From an uncultured Eubacteriales bacterium (GTDB lineage Bacteria; Bacillota; Clostridia; Oscillospirales; Oscillospiraceae), in contig ONPN01000040.1 in NCBI GenBank assembly GCA_900319695.1, positions 1-41,209 of the forward strand: DNA of 41,209 nt, in the 5' to 3' direction. Below are positions 31,753 to 41,074 of the stretch, piece after piece. Position 1 is the first letter of the stretch, and each line of letters starts with the position of its first letter. Both the position numbers and the translations under genes were made by a program. Under the pieces are notes generated by a model. It did not search any database. It was not told the DNA's origin and saw only the letters and a program-made list of their open reading frames with translations.

Positions 31753-33729
31753 TCAAAAGCAGACCGGCAGAGAGCAGGTCCCGTTTTCACAGACATAGGC
31801 GCTCGGCCTGCCGTCCTTTGCCTCCATCGCCGCCGTGAAGGGCGCGGCCTCGGCCAGGAGCGCCGCCCTCGACGGGGTTTTCAGCAGCACGCTCAGATCC
31901 GGCTGCCAGGCGTCCACGACGGCCCGCGCCTGCTCCGGGATCTCCTCCGTCGGCAGGACGAGCGCGATCTCCCGCGCGCCCTTGCCCGTGAACAGCAGCG
32001 CCGACAGGCCTGCGCAGCATCCCGCCGGGGTTTCGCCCGCGGCGGACTTCACGAAAGCGAGCTGTTTTTCCGACAGCGCGCGCCAGCTCTCCTCCGCCGT
32101 CAGCCGGAAGAGCCGCTCAAAGAGCCGGGCCGCCGCGCTGTTGCCGCAGGGCAGGGCTCCGTCCTGAGTCTCCTTCGGGCGCAGCAGCAGCTTTTCCCCG
32201 TCCGACGGGGTATCGAAGTACCCGCCCTTCGGATCGGCAAAGCGCGCGGGCAGCTCGTTTGCCAGACCGAGCGCGTCCAGAATGTGCCGCGGGTCAAAGT
32301 CGGCGGCGTAGAGCTCCAGCAGGCCGAGCGCGACAAAGGCATGATCGCTCAGGGAGGCGTTGAAGCGCAGCTCCCCGTCACACAGACGGGCCATGAGCTT
32401 TCCGTCCCGGCGCATGTTTTGAAGCAAAAAGTTCGCCAGCTCCTGCGCCTCCAGCAGATAGCGCCGATCCTTGAAGGCATGTGCCGCGCGGGCCAGGGCC
32501 ACGAGCAGCAGACCGTTCCAGCCCGCGAGGATTTTGGTGTCGGTGAAGAGCGGCATACGCGCGGCGCGGTACTCCCGCAGCTTCTCGCGGTATTCCTCGT
32601 AGCCCTCGGGCACGAAGTTCCAGCGGTTATTGAGCAGCAGATTGGGGATGCTTTTCCCCTCAAAGTTGCCCTCCGCGGTGATGTCGTAGCACTCGCAGAA
32701 ATGCCGCCCCGCCTCCGCGCCGAGGACGTCCGCAACCTCCGCCGGTGTAAAGAGGTAGTAGGCCCCCTCCTGCCCTTCGCTGTCCGCGTCCTGGCCGCTG
32801 TAAAAACCGCCGTCCGGGGCCTTGAGCTCCCGCAGGCAGTAGTCGAGGGTCTTCTCCGCCGCGTCACGCCAGCGGGCCATGTGCCCGTCCTGCCAGGCCT
32901 GGGTGAGGCAGAGGGCCATCAGGGCATTGTCGTAGAGCGTCTTTTCAAAATGTGGCTTGAGCCATTCCCGGTCGGTCGAATAGCGGCAGAAGCCCCCGCC
33001 GAAGTGGTCGTAAATCCCGCCGCGCAGCATCTGGCGCAGGGTCTGCTCCACCGCCGCGCGGGGCTTTCCGTCCTCTGCCGCCCGGGCATACTCCATCAGG
33101 AAGATCAGGTTGTGCGGCGTGGGGAACTTGGGCGCTCTGCCGAAGCCGCCGTACTCCTCGTCATAGACGGCCATGAGCTGCTCGGCGGCCTTTTGCGGCA
33201 GATTCTCCTCCCCGCTCTCCGCGGGCTGTACCTCCCGGCGAAGCCAGTCGCGCATCGCCTCCGCCGTCTGCGTCAGCTCCTGCCGTCTCGTCCGCCAGCT
33301 CTCCGCGATATTCGTCAGCAGCAGTCTGAGACCCATCAGGCCGCCCCGGCTCTCTTTCGGAAAGTAGGTGCCGATGAAGAAGGGCTCCTGTTCGGGGGTG
33401 AGGATCGCGGTCAGGGGCCAGCCGCCGCTGCCGTTTACGGCAATGCAGGCGCGCATATAGACGCTGTCCACGTCGGGCCGCTCCTCGCGGTCGACCTTGA
33501 CGGGGACAAAGTGCTCGTTCAAAATGGCGGCGATCTCCGGGTCCTCAAAGGACTCGTGCGCCATGACATGGCACCAGTGGCAGGTGGCGTAGCCGATGGA
33601 GAGAAAGACGGGCTTGTCCTCCCGCTTTGCCTTTTCAAAGGCCTCCTTCCCCCAGGGGTACCAGTCCACGGGGTTCTCCGCGTGCTGACGCAGATAGGGG
33701 GATTTTTCATATTGCAGCCGATTGCTCAT
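31753..33729 (-). CDS. YyaL/DUF255 thioredoxin-domain protein
   Basis: A 658-residue member of the family that includes B. subtilis YyaL and human SPATA20. The N-terminal DUF255 thioredoxin-like domain (1-~165) has NPVDWYPWG and a CxxC motif, Cys50-His-Trp-Cys53. The rest is an (alpha/alpha)6-barrel like that of sugar-processing enzymes ([17 protein letters not shown]). The molecular function of the family is not settled; a redox or sugar-epimerase-like activity has been suggested from the fold. First gene of the operon with the lipoprotein and the GH3 enzyme, under a good promoter. Confidence 0.93.
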   Translation of the reverse strand: MSNRLQYEKSPYLRQHAENPVDWYPWGKEAFEKAKREDKPVFLSIGYATCHWCHVMAHESFEDPEIAAILNEHFVPVKVDREERPDVDSVYMRACIAVNGSGGWPLTAILTPEQEPFFIGTYFPKESRGGLMGLRLLLTNIAESWRTRRQELTQTAEAMRDWLRREVQPAESGEENLPQKAAEQLMAVYDEEYGGFGRAPKFPTPHNLIFLMEYARAAEDGKPRAAVEQTLRQMLRGGIYDHFGGGFCRYSTDREWLKPHFEKTLYDNALMALCLTQAWQDGHMARWRDAAEKTLDYCLRELKAPDGGFYSGQDADSEGQEGAYYLFTPAEVADVLGAEAGRHFCECYDITAEGNFEGKSIPNLLLNNRWNFVPEGYEEYREKLREYRAARMPLFTDTKILAGWNGLLLVALARAAHAFKDRRYLLEAQELANFLLQNMRRDGKLMARLCDGELRFNASLSDHAFVALGLLELYAADFDPRHILDALGLANELPARFADPKGGYFDTPSDGEKLLLRPKETQDGALPCGNSAAARLFERLFRLTAEESWRALSEKQLAFVKSAAGETPAGCCAGLSALLFTGKGAREIALVLPTEEIPEQARAVVDAWQPDLSVLLKTPSRAALLAEAAPFTAAMEAKDGRPSAYVCENGTCSLPVCF

Positions 33730-33759
33730 ATGGTTTTCCTCTCAGATATGGTTTTATTT

Positions 33760-33788
33760 AGTATACCCGTTTTACGGCTTTCTTTCAA
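33760..33788 (-). promoter_or_regulatory. Promoter of the yyaL-lipoprotein-GH3 operon
   Basis: On the minus strand TTGAAA (plus 33783-33788), a 17-base spacer and TATACT (plus 33760-33765) lie about 30 bases upstream of the start codon. Confidence 0.8.
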
Positions 33789-33798
33789 GGCGCTTTTG

Positions 33799-33807
33799 TG
33801 TTATAAT
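33799..33807 (+). promoter_or_regulatory. Extended -10 promoter of the TPR-DUF4037 operon
   Basis: TG-N-TATAAT is perfect at 33799-33807. The -35 region (TTTCTT) is weak and overlaps the -35 of the divergent yyaL promoter, so the two promoters may compete for polymerase. Confidence 0.65.
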
Positions 33808-33836
33808 AATTTATATATTGTTATCATGGAGTGTCG

Positions 33837-34655
33837 ATGATGGATCACAACGAGTTTTGCTGTGTTTTTGATACCAGTCAGTATACCGGGACCCCCGATA
33901 CGGCGCCGTGCCCGAACGTGCTGAGCGTGCCGCTTCTGATTCAGGAGGTGGATGAGCTCTGCGGTGCGGGGCATGAGCGGGAGGCCCGCGACCTGCTGGA
34001 AAGCTCCCTCGCGAAGGTGCGCGCACACAGTGACTGGCGCTCCGAGCTCACGGTTCTGAGCGAGCTTTTGGGCCAGTACCGCCGCACGGGCGAGGCGGAC
34101 AAGGGGCTTCGGACGGTCAGCGAGGCGCTGGAGCTTACGCGCGTCCATCACCTCGGCCGCACGGTCTCCGGGGCGACGGTGCTCTTAAACGCCGCGACGA
34201 CGCTCAAGGCCTTCGGGCACGCCAAAGAGTCTATTCCCATCTTCACCCACGTCGCACGGGTCTATGCCGACAATCTCGACCCGTCGGACTACCGCTTCGC
34301 GGGGCTCTACAACAACATGGCGCTGAGCTATGACGAGACGGGCGATGTGCCAAACGCCGAGCGCTGTTTTAAGCTCGCCCTTGCGATCCTCGAAAAGATC
34401 GACCGCCAGGAGAACGACTGCGCCGTGACCTGGTGCAACCTGGCCGAGCTCTACGGGCGGCGCGATCTTGAGGATGAGCGCATCGGCGAGTGCCTGGAAA
34501 AAGCCTGGGACTGCCTCAACGCGCCGGGACTTGCGCACGACGGGTACCACGCCTTCACCATCTCCAAGTGCGCGCCTTGCTTTGATTACTACGGCTTCTT
34601 CTTCTATGCGAAGGAGCTCCGGGAAAGGGCGGAGAAAATCTATGCGGGGACTTGA
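33837..34655 (+). CDS. Tetratricopeptide repeat protein
   Basis: A 272-residue soluble protein. After a ~30-residue cysteine-containing start it consists of about five TPR units (for example LYNNMALSYDETGDVPNAERCF and a second at WCNLAELYGRR). It lacks membrane or enzyme motifs, so it should act as a binding scaffold. GGAG lies five bases before the ATG at 33837. Its 3' end overlaps the DUF4037 gene by 14 bases, so the two proteins are probably made in a fixed ratio and interact. Confidence 0.78.
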   Translation: MMDHNEFCCVFDTSQYTGTPDTAPCPNVLSVPLLIQEVDELCGAGHEREARDLLESSLAKVRAHSDWRSELTVLSELLGQYRRTGEADKGLRTVSEALELTRVHHLGRTVSGATVLLNAATTLKAFGHAKESIPIFTHVARVYADNLDPSDYRFAGLYNNMALSYDETGDVPNAERCFKLALAILEKIDRQENDCAVTWCNLAELYGRRDLEDERIGECLEKAWDCLNAPGLAHDGYHAFTISKCAPCFDYYGFFFYAKELRERAEKIYAGT

Positions 34656-35565
34656 GGAATCACGCCGCCTTTATGAGCGCTACGGCGTGGACATGATCGA
34701 CCGGCATTTTTCAAAATGGGCCGGGCGCATCGCCGTCGGGCTGGTCGGCCACGGGTCGGAGTGCTTCGGCTTTGACGATGAGATCTCACGCGACCACGAC
34801 TTTCCCGAGGGCTTCTGCCTCTGGATCGACGACGAGACGGACCGCGCCATCGGGGTGCAGCTCTCCCGCGCGTACCGATCCCTGCCGTTTAAGAAGGCGG
34901 AGGAGCGCAGCGCCCTGAGCGAGACGAGCAGGGGCGTGCGGCGCATTTCGGATTTTTACAGCCGCTATACCGGCAGCCGCGGCGCGCCGGAGAGCGACCT
35001 GCAGTGGCTCTCCCTCCCCTCTCACGCTCTGGCCGAGGCCACAAACGGCGAGGTCTTCCGGGACGATCAGGGGCTCTTCACCTCCATCCGTGAGCAGCTT
35101 CTGACCGGGATGCCGGAGGATGTGCGGCTCAAAAAGCTCGCCGCCCGCATCGTCACCATGGCCCAGGCGGGGCAGTACAACTATCCCCGCTGCGTGCGCC
35201 ACGGGGAGTTCGGGGCCGCCATGCTCGCGATGGCGGAGTTTGTCAACGCCGCCTGCGGGGCTATCTACTTATTAAATCGCCGCCATATGCCCTACTACAA
35301 GTGGCAGCTGCGCGGGATGGAAAGCCTTGAAAAGCTCTCGGGGATGGCGGACGCGCTGGTCTTCCTGCTCACGGAGGACAACAACGAGCAGGGCCGCATC
35401 CTGAAATCCGCCATTATCGAGGACGTCTGCGCCAATGTGGTAAAGGAGCTCAAGGCCCAGCACCTCACCCACGGGAGCTGGGACTATCTCGAGCCCCACG
35501 CCTTTGAGATCGCCTCGCATATTGAGAGCTCGGAGCTGAGAGCGCTGCACATTATGGAGGGATAA
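34642..35565 (+). CDS. DUF4037 nucleotidyltransferase-like protein
   Basis: A 307-residue protein. Near the N-terminus GHGSECFGFDDEISRDHDF contains the nucleotidyltransferase pattern GS...DxD (here DHD), followed by DUF4037-type sequence (QYNYPRCVRHGEFGAA, MPYYKWQLRGM) in a helical C-terminal half. The family probably transfers a nucleotide to a small molecule or a protein, but no member has a firmly established substrate that I know. The ATG at 34642 follows GGAGAA and lies inside the end of the TPR gene. An HEPN/MNT-like toxin-antitoxin role was considered but the helical half is not clearly HEPN. Confidence 0.78.
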   Translation: MRGLEESRRLYERYGVDMIDRHFSKWAGRIAVGLVGHGSECFGFDDEISRDHDFPEGFCLWIDDETDRAIGVQLSRAYRSLPFKKAEERSALSETSRGVRRISDFYSRYTGSRGAPESDLQWLSLPSHALAEATNGEVFRDDQGLFTSIREQLLTGMPEDVRLKKLAARIVTMAQAGQYNYPRCVRHGEFGAAMLAMAEFVNAACGAIYLLNRRHMPYYKWQLRGMESLEKLSGMADALVFLLTEDNNEQGRILKSAIIEDVCANVVKELKAQHLTHGSWDYLEPHAFEIASHIESSELRALHIMEG

Positions 35566-35642
35566 AAGTCCTCGCTGCGGCCCGCGCGTCGGCATAATTT
35601 CCTTTTTTTGGTCGGAAAAAGCGCTGATTGTCGACACAGCTC

Positions 35643-35670
35643 TTGCAATATTCCCGATTTATGATAAGAT
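35643..35670 (+). promoter_or_regulatory. Promoter of the serine hydrolase operon
   Basis: TTGCAA (35643-35648), a 16-base spacer and TAAGAT (35665-35670). A small hairpin, GATAGT/ACTATC, overlaps the end of the -10 box and could be an operator. The rest of the gap from 35566 holds nothing recognisable. Confidence 0.55.
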
Positions 35671-35704
35671 AGTAGGGTATGACTATCAGTAATGGAGTGT
35701 CTGC

Positions 35705-37300
35705 ATGAAAGCATTTCGTTCAATATTGGCTCTGGCCGCGGCCCTGCTGCTGTGCCTGGGGCTGTGCGCGCCCGCTTTTGCCGCGGCCGAGGCGGAGGAT
35801 CCCTCCTGGGATGAGATCACGGCCAAGGTCATGGAGGAGTACAACATGACCGACAGCGGCGTGTACTGCGGCTATCTGAACCTTGTCACAGGTGAGGAGC
35901 ACTATATCAACGCCGACGAATACGCCATCGCGGCGAGCATGACCAAGCTTCCGCTGTGCATGTATTATACGGAGCTGCTTGCAAAGGGTGAATTTGACTG
36001 GAGCCCCTACGCGCCCTACTATACCTTTGAGGAGATCCGTGACAGAGTGCTCATTGATTCCAGCAACAGCGATTACGCGCTTTTGCTCGATCTTCTGGGC
36101 GGCTACGATCAGTTCCGGCTCCTCACCGCGCCCTACATGGGGGTTGAGCCCGGCTCGGAGCGCGTCGATATCACCATGTACAACAACTACACGCCGCGTG
36201 AGTTTATCAATTGCCTGAAGCTCCTGTACAACGAGCAGGAGCGCTTCCCCGGCATCATCGAGACCGCGCAGAAGGCGATGACCAATCAATTTTTTAAGCT
36301 CAACGAGCCGCGCTTCCGCATTGCGCACAAGCCCGGATGGATTTCGGAGGATTACATTCTCAACGACTGCGCCCTCTGCTTTACCACCCAGCCCATCGCC
36401 CTCGTCATGATGACGAAGAGCCCCAATAGTTCCGAGGAGTTTCTCAGCGCCTGGTGCACCGCCATGTGTGAGTATACCGAAAAACTCGCAAACAGGCCGG
36501 AGCCTACGCCTGAGCCTACGCCCGAGCCGACCCCGGCCCCCGTCGCTGCCGCGCCTGCCGCGCCGACGCCCGAACCCGTTCCCGACCGCGTGGCTCTGCC
36601 GCCGATCGTCCCCGCCGCGGCCATCGGCGCTTTTCTGGTGCTGGGTCTCATTCTGATCATCGTCCTCTGCGTGAAGTACCGTGCGCGTTTCATCGGGCTC
36701 TTCCTCGCCCTGATTCTGAGCGCGGGGGCCATGCTGCTGTCTGCGGCGGGCATGTACCACGGCACGATCTACGCCAAGCCCGACGGTGACCCCGCCGACA
36801 CAGTGCGCACCTTCTTCGACGCCGTGTGCGCGGGCGATTACACGACCGCCTACGCACAGCTTCGTGATTATTCGGACCTCGGTCTCGGTGCGGAGCCCGC
36901 AAGCCCCGCCGGTCAGAAGGTCTATCGGGCTCTGCACGACAGCTACTCCTATGCGCTTGAGGACGAGTGCCGTGTTGACAAGTTGGAGGCCGTGCAGGCG
37001 GTGACCGTGACCCGGCTGGATCTGGCCCGGCTGGAAGACGCCGTTGCGGCGGAGACCCAGCACCAGCTTGAGCGCATCGTCGCCGAGCGCCCGGTCGGCA
37101 AGGTCTATGACGAAAACCGCCAGGTGCTGCCGGATGTTGCGGACGAGGCCTATCTCGCCGCCCTGGACGCGGTACTGCAGAGCGCGCAGGACTACTATAC
37201 GGTCGACGAGCTGAACGTGCCGCTGAGCTATACGGACGGCCGCTGGCAGATCGTCGCGGATTCCCGGCTGCTGAGTGCGCTGGCCGGGGGGATTTCCTGA
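35705..37300 (+). CDS. Secreted class-A-beta-lactamase-like serine hydrolase with membrane helices and NTF2-like tail
   Basis: A 531-residue protein. A signal peptide (about 1-27, cleavage near AFA-AA) precedes a penicillin-binding/beta-lactamase-fold domain (about 35-260) with SxxK at Ser78-Lys81 (ASMTK), an SDN-like SSNSDY and HKPG in place of KTG. A proline-glutamate repeat (PEPTPEPTPEP) follows, then two membrane helices (about 300-320 and 325-345) and a ~150-residue extracytoplasmic domain of NTF2-like look. It could act on peptidoglycan peptides or be a non-enzymatic binder; a resistance beta-lactamase is unlikely. It is the first gene of an envelope operon, 15 bases before the next gene. 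Confidence 0.8.
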   Translation: MKAFRSILALAAALLLCLGLCAPAFAAAEAEDPSWDEITAKVMEEYNMTDSGVYCGYLNLVTGEEHYINADEYAIAASMTKLPLCMYYTELLAKGEFDWSPYAPYYTFEEIRDRVLIDSSNSDYALLLDLLGGYDQFRLLTAPYMGVEPGSERVDITMYNNYTPREFINCLKLLYNEQERFPGIIETAQKAMTNQFFKLNEPRFRIAHKPGWISEDYILNDCALCFTTQPIALVMMTKSPNSSEEFLSAWCTAMCEYTEKLANRPEPTPEPTPEPTPAPVAAAPAAPTPEPVPDRVALPPIVPAAAIGAFLVLGLILIIVLCVKYRARFIGLFLALILSAGAMLLSAAGMYHGTIYAKPDGDPADTVRTFFDAVCAGDYTTAYAQLRDYSDLGLGAEPASPAGQKVYRALHDSYSYALEDECRVDKLEAVQAVTVTRLDLARLEDAVAAETQHQLERIVAERPVGKVYDENRQVLPDVADEAYLAALDAVLQSAQDYYTVDELNVPLSYTDGRWQIVADSRLLSALAGGIS

Positions 37301-37315
37301 TAACGGAGACAGAGC

Positions 37316-38838
37316 ATGAGTAAAGAAACCTACGATTTAAGCGATCTTGACGCCATCCTCGCGGAGTTCCGCGGGGAGACGGCCGAGCCGCCCAAGCCGA
37401 AAACAGAGCGCCGCAGCGCGCCCGCAGAGAGCTTTGAGACCTACTCCGCCGAGGCCGAACCGAAGGAGGAGTCTGCCGCTGCACAGCCGCCGGTGGAGGC
37501 CACGGTCCGCTTTGAACCCGCCCGTCCGGCGGAGCATTCCCCGCTGCCGAGACCTCAGCCGCAGGAGCTTGTGCTTCCTGACGGGGAAGACGCCGAGCCC
37601 CCGACGGAAGAGTCAAAACCCCGGCGCGGTTTGAAGCTGCTGAAGCGGAAGAAAGCGGATCAGCCGTCAAAGGAAGCGGCGCCTGCCAAGTCTTCAAAGG
37701 CAGCAAAGCCCGCCAAGCCCCCGAAGGAGTATCGCAAGCGCCGCATCCCCGGCTTCTTCCGCGCACTCCTGAGCCTGATTTTCTTTGCGTTGTCGCTGGC
37801 TGTTCTGTGCCTTGCGGTGTTATACCTCCACCCCGCGTCCGGAACCGTCTCCTTCTCGAGCGCCGACACAAAGCTGCGCCTGTCGGACAAGCTGGACGTC
37901 TACGTCAACAACGCCGCCTCCGACGCCTTCGGCGATCTCGCCTATATCCGCAAGATCTACACCCTGCAGGAGAGCGCGACCGTCGCTCCCGCGCCGGACC
38001 CCAACGGCTTCGGCATGACCTATGATCCCGCCGACATCACGGCTCTGATTCAAAAGGCCTCGATCCTGCTGGACGGGCAGAAGATGACCTTTGACCCCTC
38101 CGCCGACTTTGTCCCGGACGAGCCGATCCGCTACTACCTCGACGATACGATTTTTGTTGTCGCCTGGAAGGAATATATTGAGCAGCGCTGCTGCACCTTT
38201 GCCGAGGTCAAGGTGGCCCACGGCTCGCAGCTGAGACGCAAGCTGGCCGAGGACAGCTACAGCTCCAGCGTGCAGCTCTATGCCTCCGACATGGCCAACG
38301 CCTCCAACGCGGTCGTCGCCATGAACGGCGACTTCTACGCCTTCCGCGATCTGGGCATCACGGCCTATCAGCGCAAGCTCTACCGCAACAACCCCGCCCA
38401 GGTCGACTCCTGCTTCTTCACCGCCTCGGGCGACATGCTCTTCTCCCGCGCGGGTGAGCTGATGGGCGAGGGCGAGGCCGAGCGCTTCATACAGGAAAAT
38501 GATGTGCTCTTTGGGAACTGCAGTACTGCTCCGCCTACCCCATCGGCGAGATCAACACCGAGTACTCCCGCTCCTGCATCGCCATGACCGATGAGCTGCA
38601 TTATCTGCTCATGACCATCAACCACACGCCCGACGCCCGCCCCCGCGCCACCATCAATGAGCTGGCGCGCATCATCTACTCCAAGAACGTCTGGAAGGCC
38701 TACACCCTCGACGGCGGCCAGACAGCCGAGATCATCATGATGGGCGGTCCCATCAACCACGTGGACTTCGGCGTGGAGCGTGCCGTGAGTGATATCATCT
38801 ACTTTGCAACCGCCATTCCCGAGGAGGTGCGTCGATGA
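37316..38838 (+). pseudogene. Membrane-anchored phosphodiester glycosidase (NAGPA domain), frameshifted
   Basis: The gene encodes an acidic/basic cytoplasmic start (about 1-140), one membrane helix (about 147-170), and an extracytoplasmic NAGPA (phosphodiester glycosidase) domain. The first half, with AMNGDFYAFRDLGI, is in the frame starting at 37316. The second half, QYCSAYPIGEINTEYSRSC to TLDGGQTAEIIMMGG and VERAVSD, is in another frame. The switch is at about 38510-38520, after ENDVLF. About ten residues normally present there (a GPVLV...G-type strand) are missing, so a short out-of-frame deletion is more likely than a single-base error. NAGPA domains remove a sugar from a phosphodiester, for example on wall polymers. 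The end overlaps the next gene by four bases, as in an intact operon. Confidence 0.78.
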
Positions 38839-39848
38839 ATCCCATAGCCGTATATTACGACAGCACCGTCTTTTACTGGAGCGCCATTATCATTACCGTC
38901 GGGCTGCTGGCGGCGCTGCTGATGAGCCTTTCCCTGCAGGTCACAAACCGCGGCCGCATCGTCTCGATGATGCTCTTCTTCCCGCTCGCGCTTCTGTTCT
39001 CGGTCCCGCTGTGCAGGATCCTGCACTGGTACTGCCATCAGGAGCAGTACGCAGGCTTTTTCACGGCGGTGACGGATTATACCGCCGGCAGCTACGTCCT
39101 GCCCGCCGCGATCCCCGGCGTGTGGCTTGCCGCCTGGATCGCCGCGAAGCTCGATGACGGCGACACCGCAAAGCTCCTGGACGCTGCCGCCCCCGGCATG
39201 GCCCTTGCGGTCGCGTTCATTCGGCTCAGCGCCCTGTTCTCGTCCGCCTGCCGCAGCAAGATCGCCGTGACTACCGGTGTTCTGCAGCACCTGCCCCTCG
39301 CCGCGGGGATCACCAATTCCGCCGGCGCCACCGAGTACCGCTTTGCCACCTTCTTCGCGCACTTTCTGCTGATGCTGCTGTTCTGCCTGATGCTGCTGAA
39401 ATTCTTCTTGAAGCGCCGCCGGATCCCCATGAAGGCGGGCCGCAGCGAGGGCAACACTGTCAACATGCTTCTCCTGCTATACTCCGCCTCCGAGCTGATC
39501 ATGGACTCCACCCGCTATGACTCAAGCTTTCTGCCCATCAACGGCTTTGTGAGCATCGTGCAGATCATCGCCGCCGTGTGCATCCTCCTGCTGCTCATCC
39601 ACTACAGCCGCCTCTCCATTCTTGCGAACGGAATGCATTTCTGGCACTGGCTGCTGTGGATCGTCTGGCTGATCTTCCTGCTCGGCGTCGGCGCGACCGA
39701 GTATCTGGTCCAGCGCTACGGCGACCGGTATCTGAGCTGCTACAGCGGCATGGCTGTGTGCTGCATCGTCATCGCCGCAGTCGTGTACCGTTTCTACCTG
39801 ACCGCCTGCCAAAAGCCCGAAGAAGCGGAAGAGGAAGTCGCGGAATAA
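38835..39848 (+). CDS. Lgt-like multi-pass membrane protein
   Basis: A 337-residue protein with about eight membrane helices and a short acidic cytoplasmic tail. The order of helices and the segment LLDAAAPGMALAVAFIRLSALF resemble prolipoprotein diacylglyceryl transferase (Lgt). The conserved GRxGNFxN loop of Lgt is not recognisable, so it may be a divergent or inactive relative, or act on another lipid-linked substrate. The start overlaps the phosphodiester glycosidase gene (ATGA), so these two and the serine hydrolase form one operon that ends at a strong terminator. Family assignment is tentative. Confidence 0.6.
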   Translation: MNPIAVYYDSTVFYWSAIIITVGLLAALLMSLSLQVTNRGRIVSMMLFFPLALLFSVPLCRILHWYCHQEQYAGFFTAVTDYTAGSYVLPAAIPGVWLAAWIAAKLDDGDTAKLLDAAAPGMALAVAFIRLSALFSSACRSKIAVTTGVLQHLPLAAGITNSAGATEYRFATFFAHFLLMLLFCLMLLKFFLKRRRIPMKAGRSEGNTVNMLLLLYSASELIMDSTRYDSSFLPINGFVSIVQIIAAVCILLLLIHYSRLSILANGMHFWHWLLWIVWLIFLLGVGATEYLVQRYGDRYLSCYSGMAVCCIVIAAVVYRFYLTACQKPEEAEEEVAE

Positions 39849-39868
39849 TCTCCATAACGCAAAAAAGA

Positions 39869-39909
39869 ACACAGCGGATTCGCTTTGATGCGAGTCCGCT
39901 GTGTTTTTT
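39869..39909. terminator. Terminator between the Lgt-like and surface-protein genes
   Basis: ACACAGCGGATTCGC (39869-39883) pairs with GCGAGTCCGCTGTGT (39890-39904), with one mismatch, and is followed by TTTTTT. AAAAAAG precedes it, so it can serve both convergent genes. Confidence 0.9.
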
Positions 39910-41074
39910 ATTGTCTGTATTTTGCTGCGATCAGGATGCCGAGTGCCAGGGCCAGGGCGCAGGCCGCAAGCATGATCCATGTATGCGTACTGACGGGCTG
40001 CGGGCCGATCGGGAGCGTTTCTTCGATGGCAAGCTCTGCCGCTTCCTCCGCCGCGTTCTGCATCGCGTCGGGCATGTCCTCACGGCGCATGTGACCGCCG
40101 CCCATGCCCTGGGGCATAGAGGAGGGATCGGGCGTCTGGCCGTTGAAACCGGGTACCGCGCCGTTTTCATCGGGGCGCATCCCCATATCCGGCGGAGCCG
40201 GCATATCGGAGAAGTCCGGCATCTCGCCGCCAAAGTCCGGCGGGGTCGGCATGGCGCTGCCCGTTTCATCGGGGACGCCCCAGCCGCCCATATGGGTGGG
40301 GCGCTCGGAGTCTGCAGCGCCCGCTGCGCTGTTGTCAGGATTCCACTGCTGTCGGCCTCTGCCGCCCATGCCGCCGAAACCGCCGAAGGCGCCTGCGCTG
40401 CCGGAGCTTATGGAAACAGAATCAAAGGTGATCTCTCCCTCCTCGTCCCCGACGACGACCGTGTAGGTCTCGCCGAGCTTGAAGGCCGGGGAGCTGAGAG
40501 ACACGGAGCTGAAGTCACAGGGCGCCGCATAGCTGAGGATCTCCCTGCCCGCGCCGTCCAGGACGCGCACTTCAGTGCCCGCCTCCGCGCTGTAGCCGAG
40601 GTTATAGAGCGCCACGCACTGGGTGGAGGCGTCGCTGAAGCGCTCCGCCATGGCAGAGCTGCCGCAGGCGATCAGCTCGCCGCCCGTGATCACACAGCTT
40701 CCGCCGTTTTCGCTGGCGTAGTCGATGGCGTTGTTGCCGCCGGAGGAGGTGAGGCTGACGCGGATGACGCCGCCCGAGATGACGATATCTGCGTTGGAGT
40801 CGATGCCGTCGGCATCGCGGGCCGTTGCATTAACGATTGTGAGGCTGCCGCCGGAGATATGGATCCAGGTTTCGGTGATCTGTGTCTGGACCGCTGTGTT
40901 GTCGGCCGTGTCGCCGAGGGCTCCGAACATGCCGGGTCCGAAGCCGCTGAAGCCGCCGTTGGCATTCAGGCCGTCGTCGGTGGGATAGAGTTCGATCTCG
41001 CCGCCGGAGATATCAATGGTCAGGGCCTCGATGCCCTCATAACACTCGCTGATGAGGATGCTGCCGTTGGCGAT
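39908..41074 (-). CDS. cthe_2159/DUF4353-type surface protein, C-terminal part
   Basis: About 389 residues of the C-terminal part. First come right-handed beta-helix rungs typical of the calcium-binding, polysaccharide-binding cthe_2159 family (ECYEGIEALTIDISGG, DADGIDSNADIVISGG, NAIDYASENGGSCVITGG). Then follow an Ig-like strand region, a long Met/Gly/Pro/Asp-rich low-complexity segment (MGGRGRQQW, MPAPPDMGMRPDENG) and one C-terminal membrane helix ending in KYRQ. It should be anchored in the membrane and reach through the wall as an adhesin. The 5' part is missing: the frame hits a stop (TAA) at about 41075, where the sequence changes to that of another gene, so the true N-terminus with signal peptide is not in the window. 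Confidence 0.8.
   Translation of the reverse strand: MANGSILISECYEGIEALTIDISGGEIELYPTDDGLNANGGFSGFGPGMFGALGDTADNTAVQTQITETWIHISGGSLTIVNATARDADGIDSNADIVISGGVIRVSLTSSGGNNAIDYASENGGSCVITGGELIACGSSAMAERFSDASTQCVALYNLGYSAEAGTEVRVLDGAGREILSYAAPCDFSSVSLSSPAFKLGETYTVVVGDEEGEITFDSVSISSGSAGAFGGFGGMGGRGRQQWNPDNSAAGAADSERPTHMGGWGVPDETGSAMPTPPDFGGEMPDFSDMPAPPDMGMRPDENGAVPGFNGQTPDPSSMPQGMGGGHMRREDMPDAMQNAAEEAAELAIEETLPIGPQPVSTHTWIMLAACALALALGILIAAKYRQ

Noticed and set aside
34642-35565. HEPN/MNT toxin-antitoxin pair with the TPR gene
   Set aside because: The nucleotidyltransferase signature is there, but the partner is a TPR protein without the HEPN RxxxxH motif.
35705-36480. Antibiotic-resistance beta-lactamase
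   Set aside because: SxxK is present, but KTG is replaced by HKPG, there is no omega-loop ExxLN motif that I can see, and the protein continues into membrane helices and another domain; an envelope function is more likely.
36690-37871. 393-codon Arg/Pro-rich minus-strand open frame
   Set aside because: Composition is typical of an antisense frame of GC-rich DNA and it spans the boundary of two coupled plus-strand genes.
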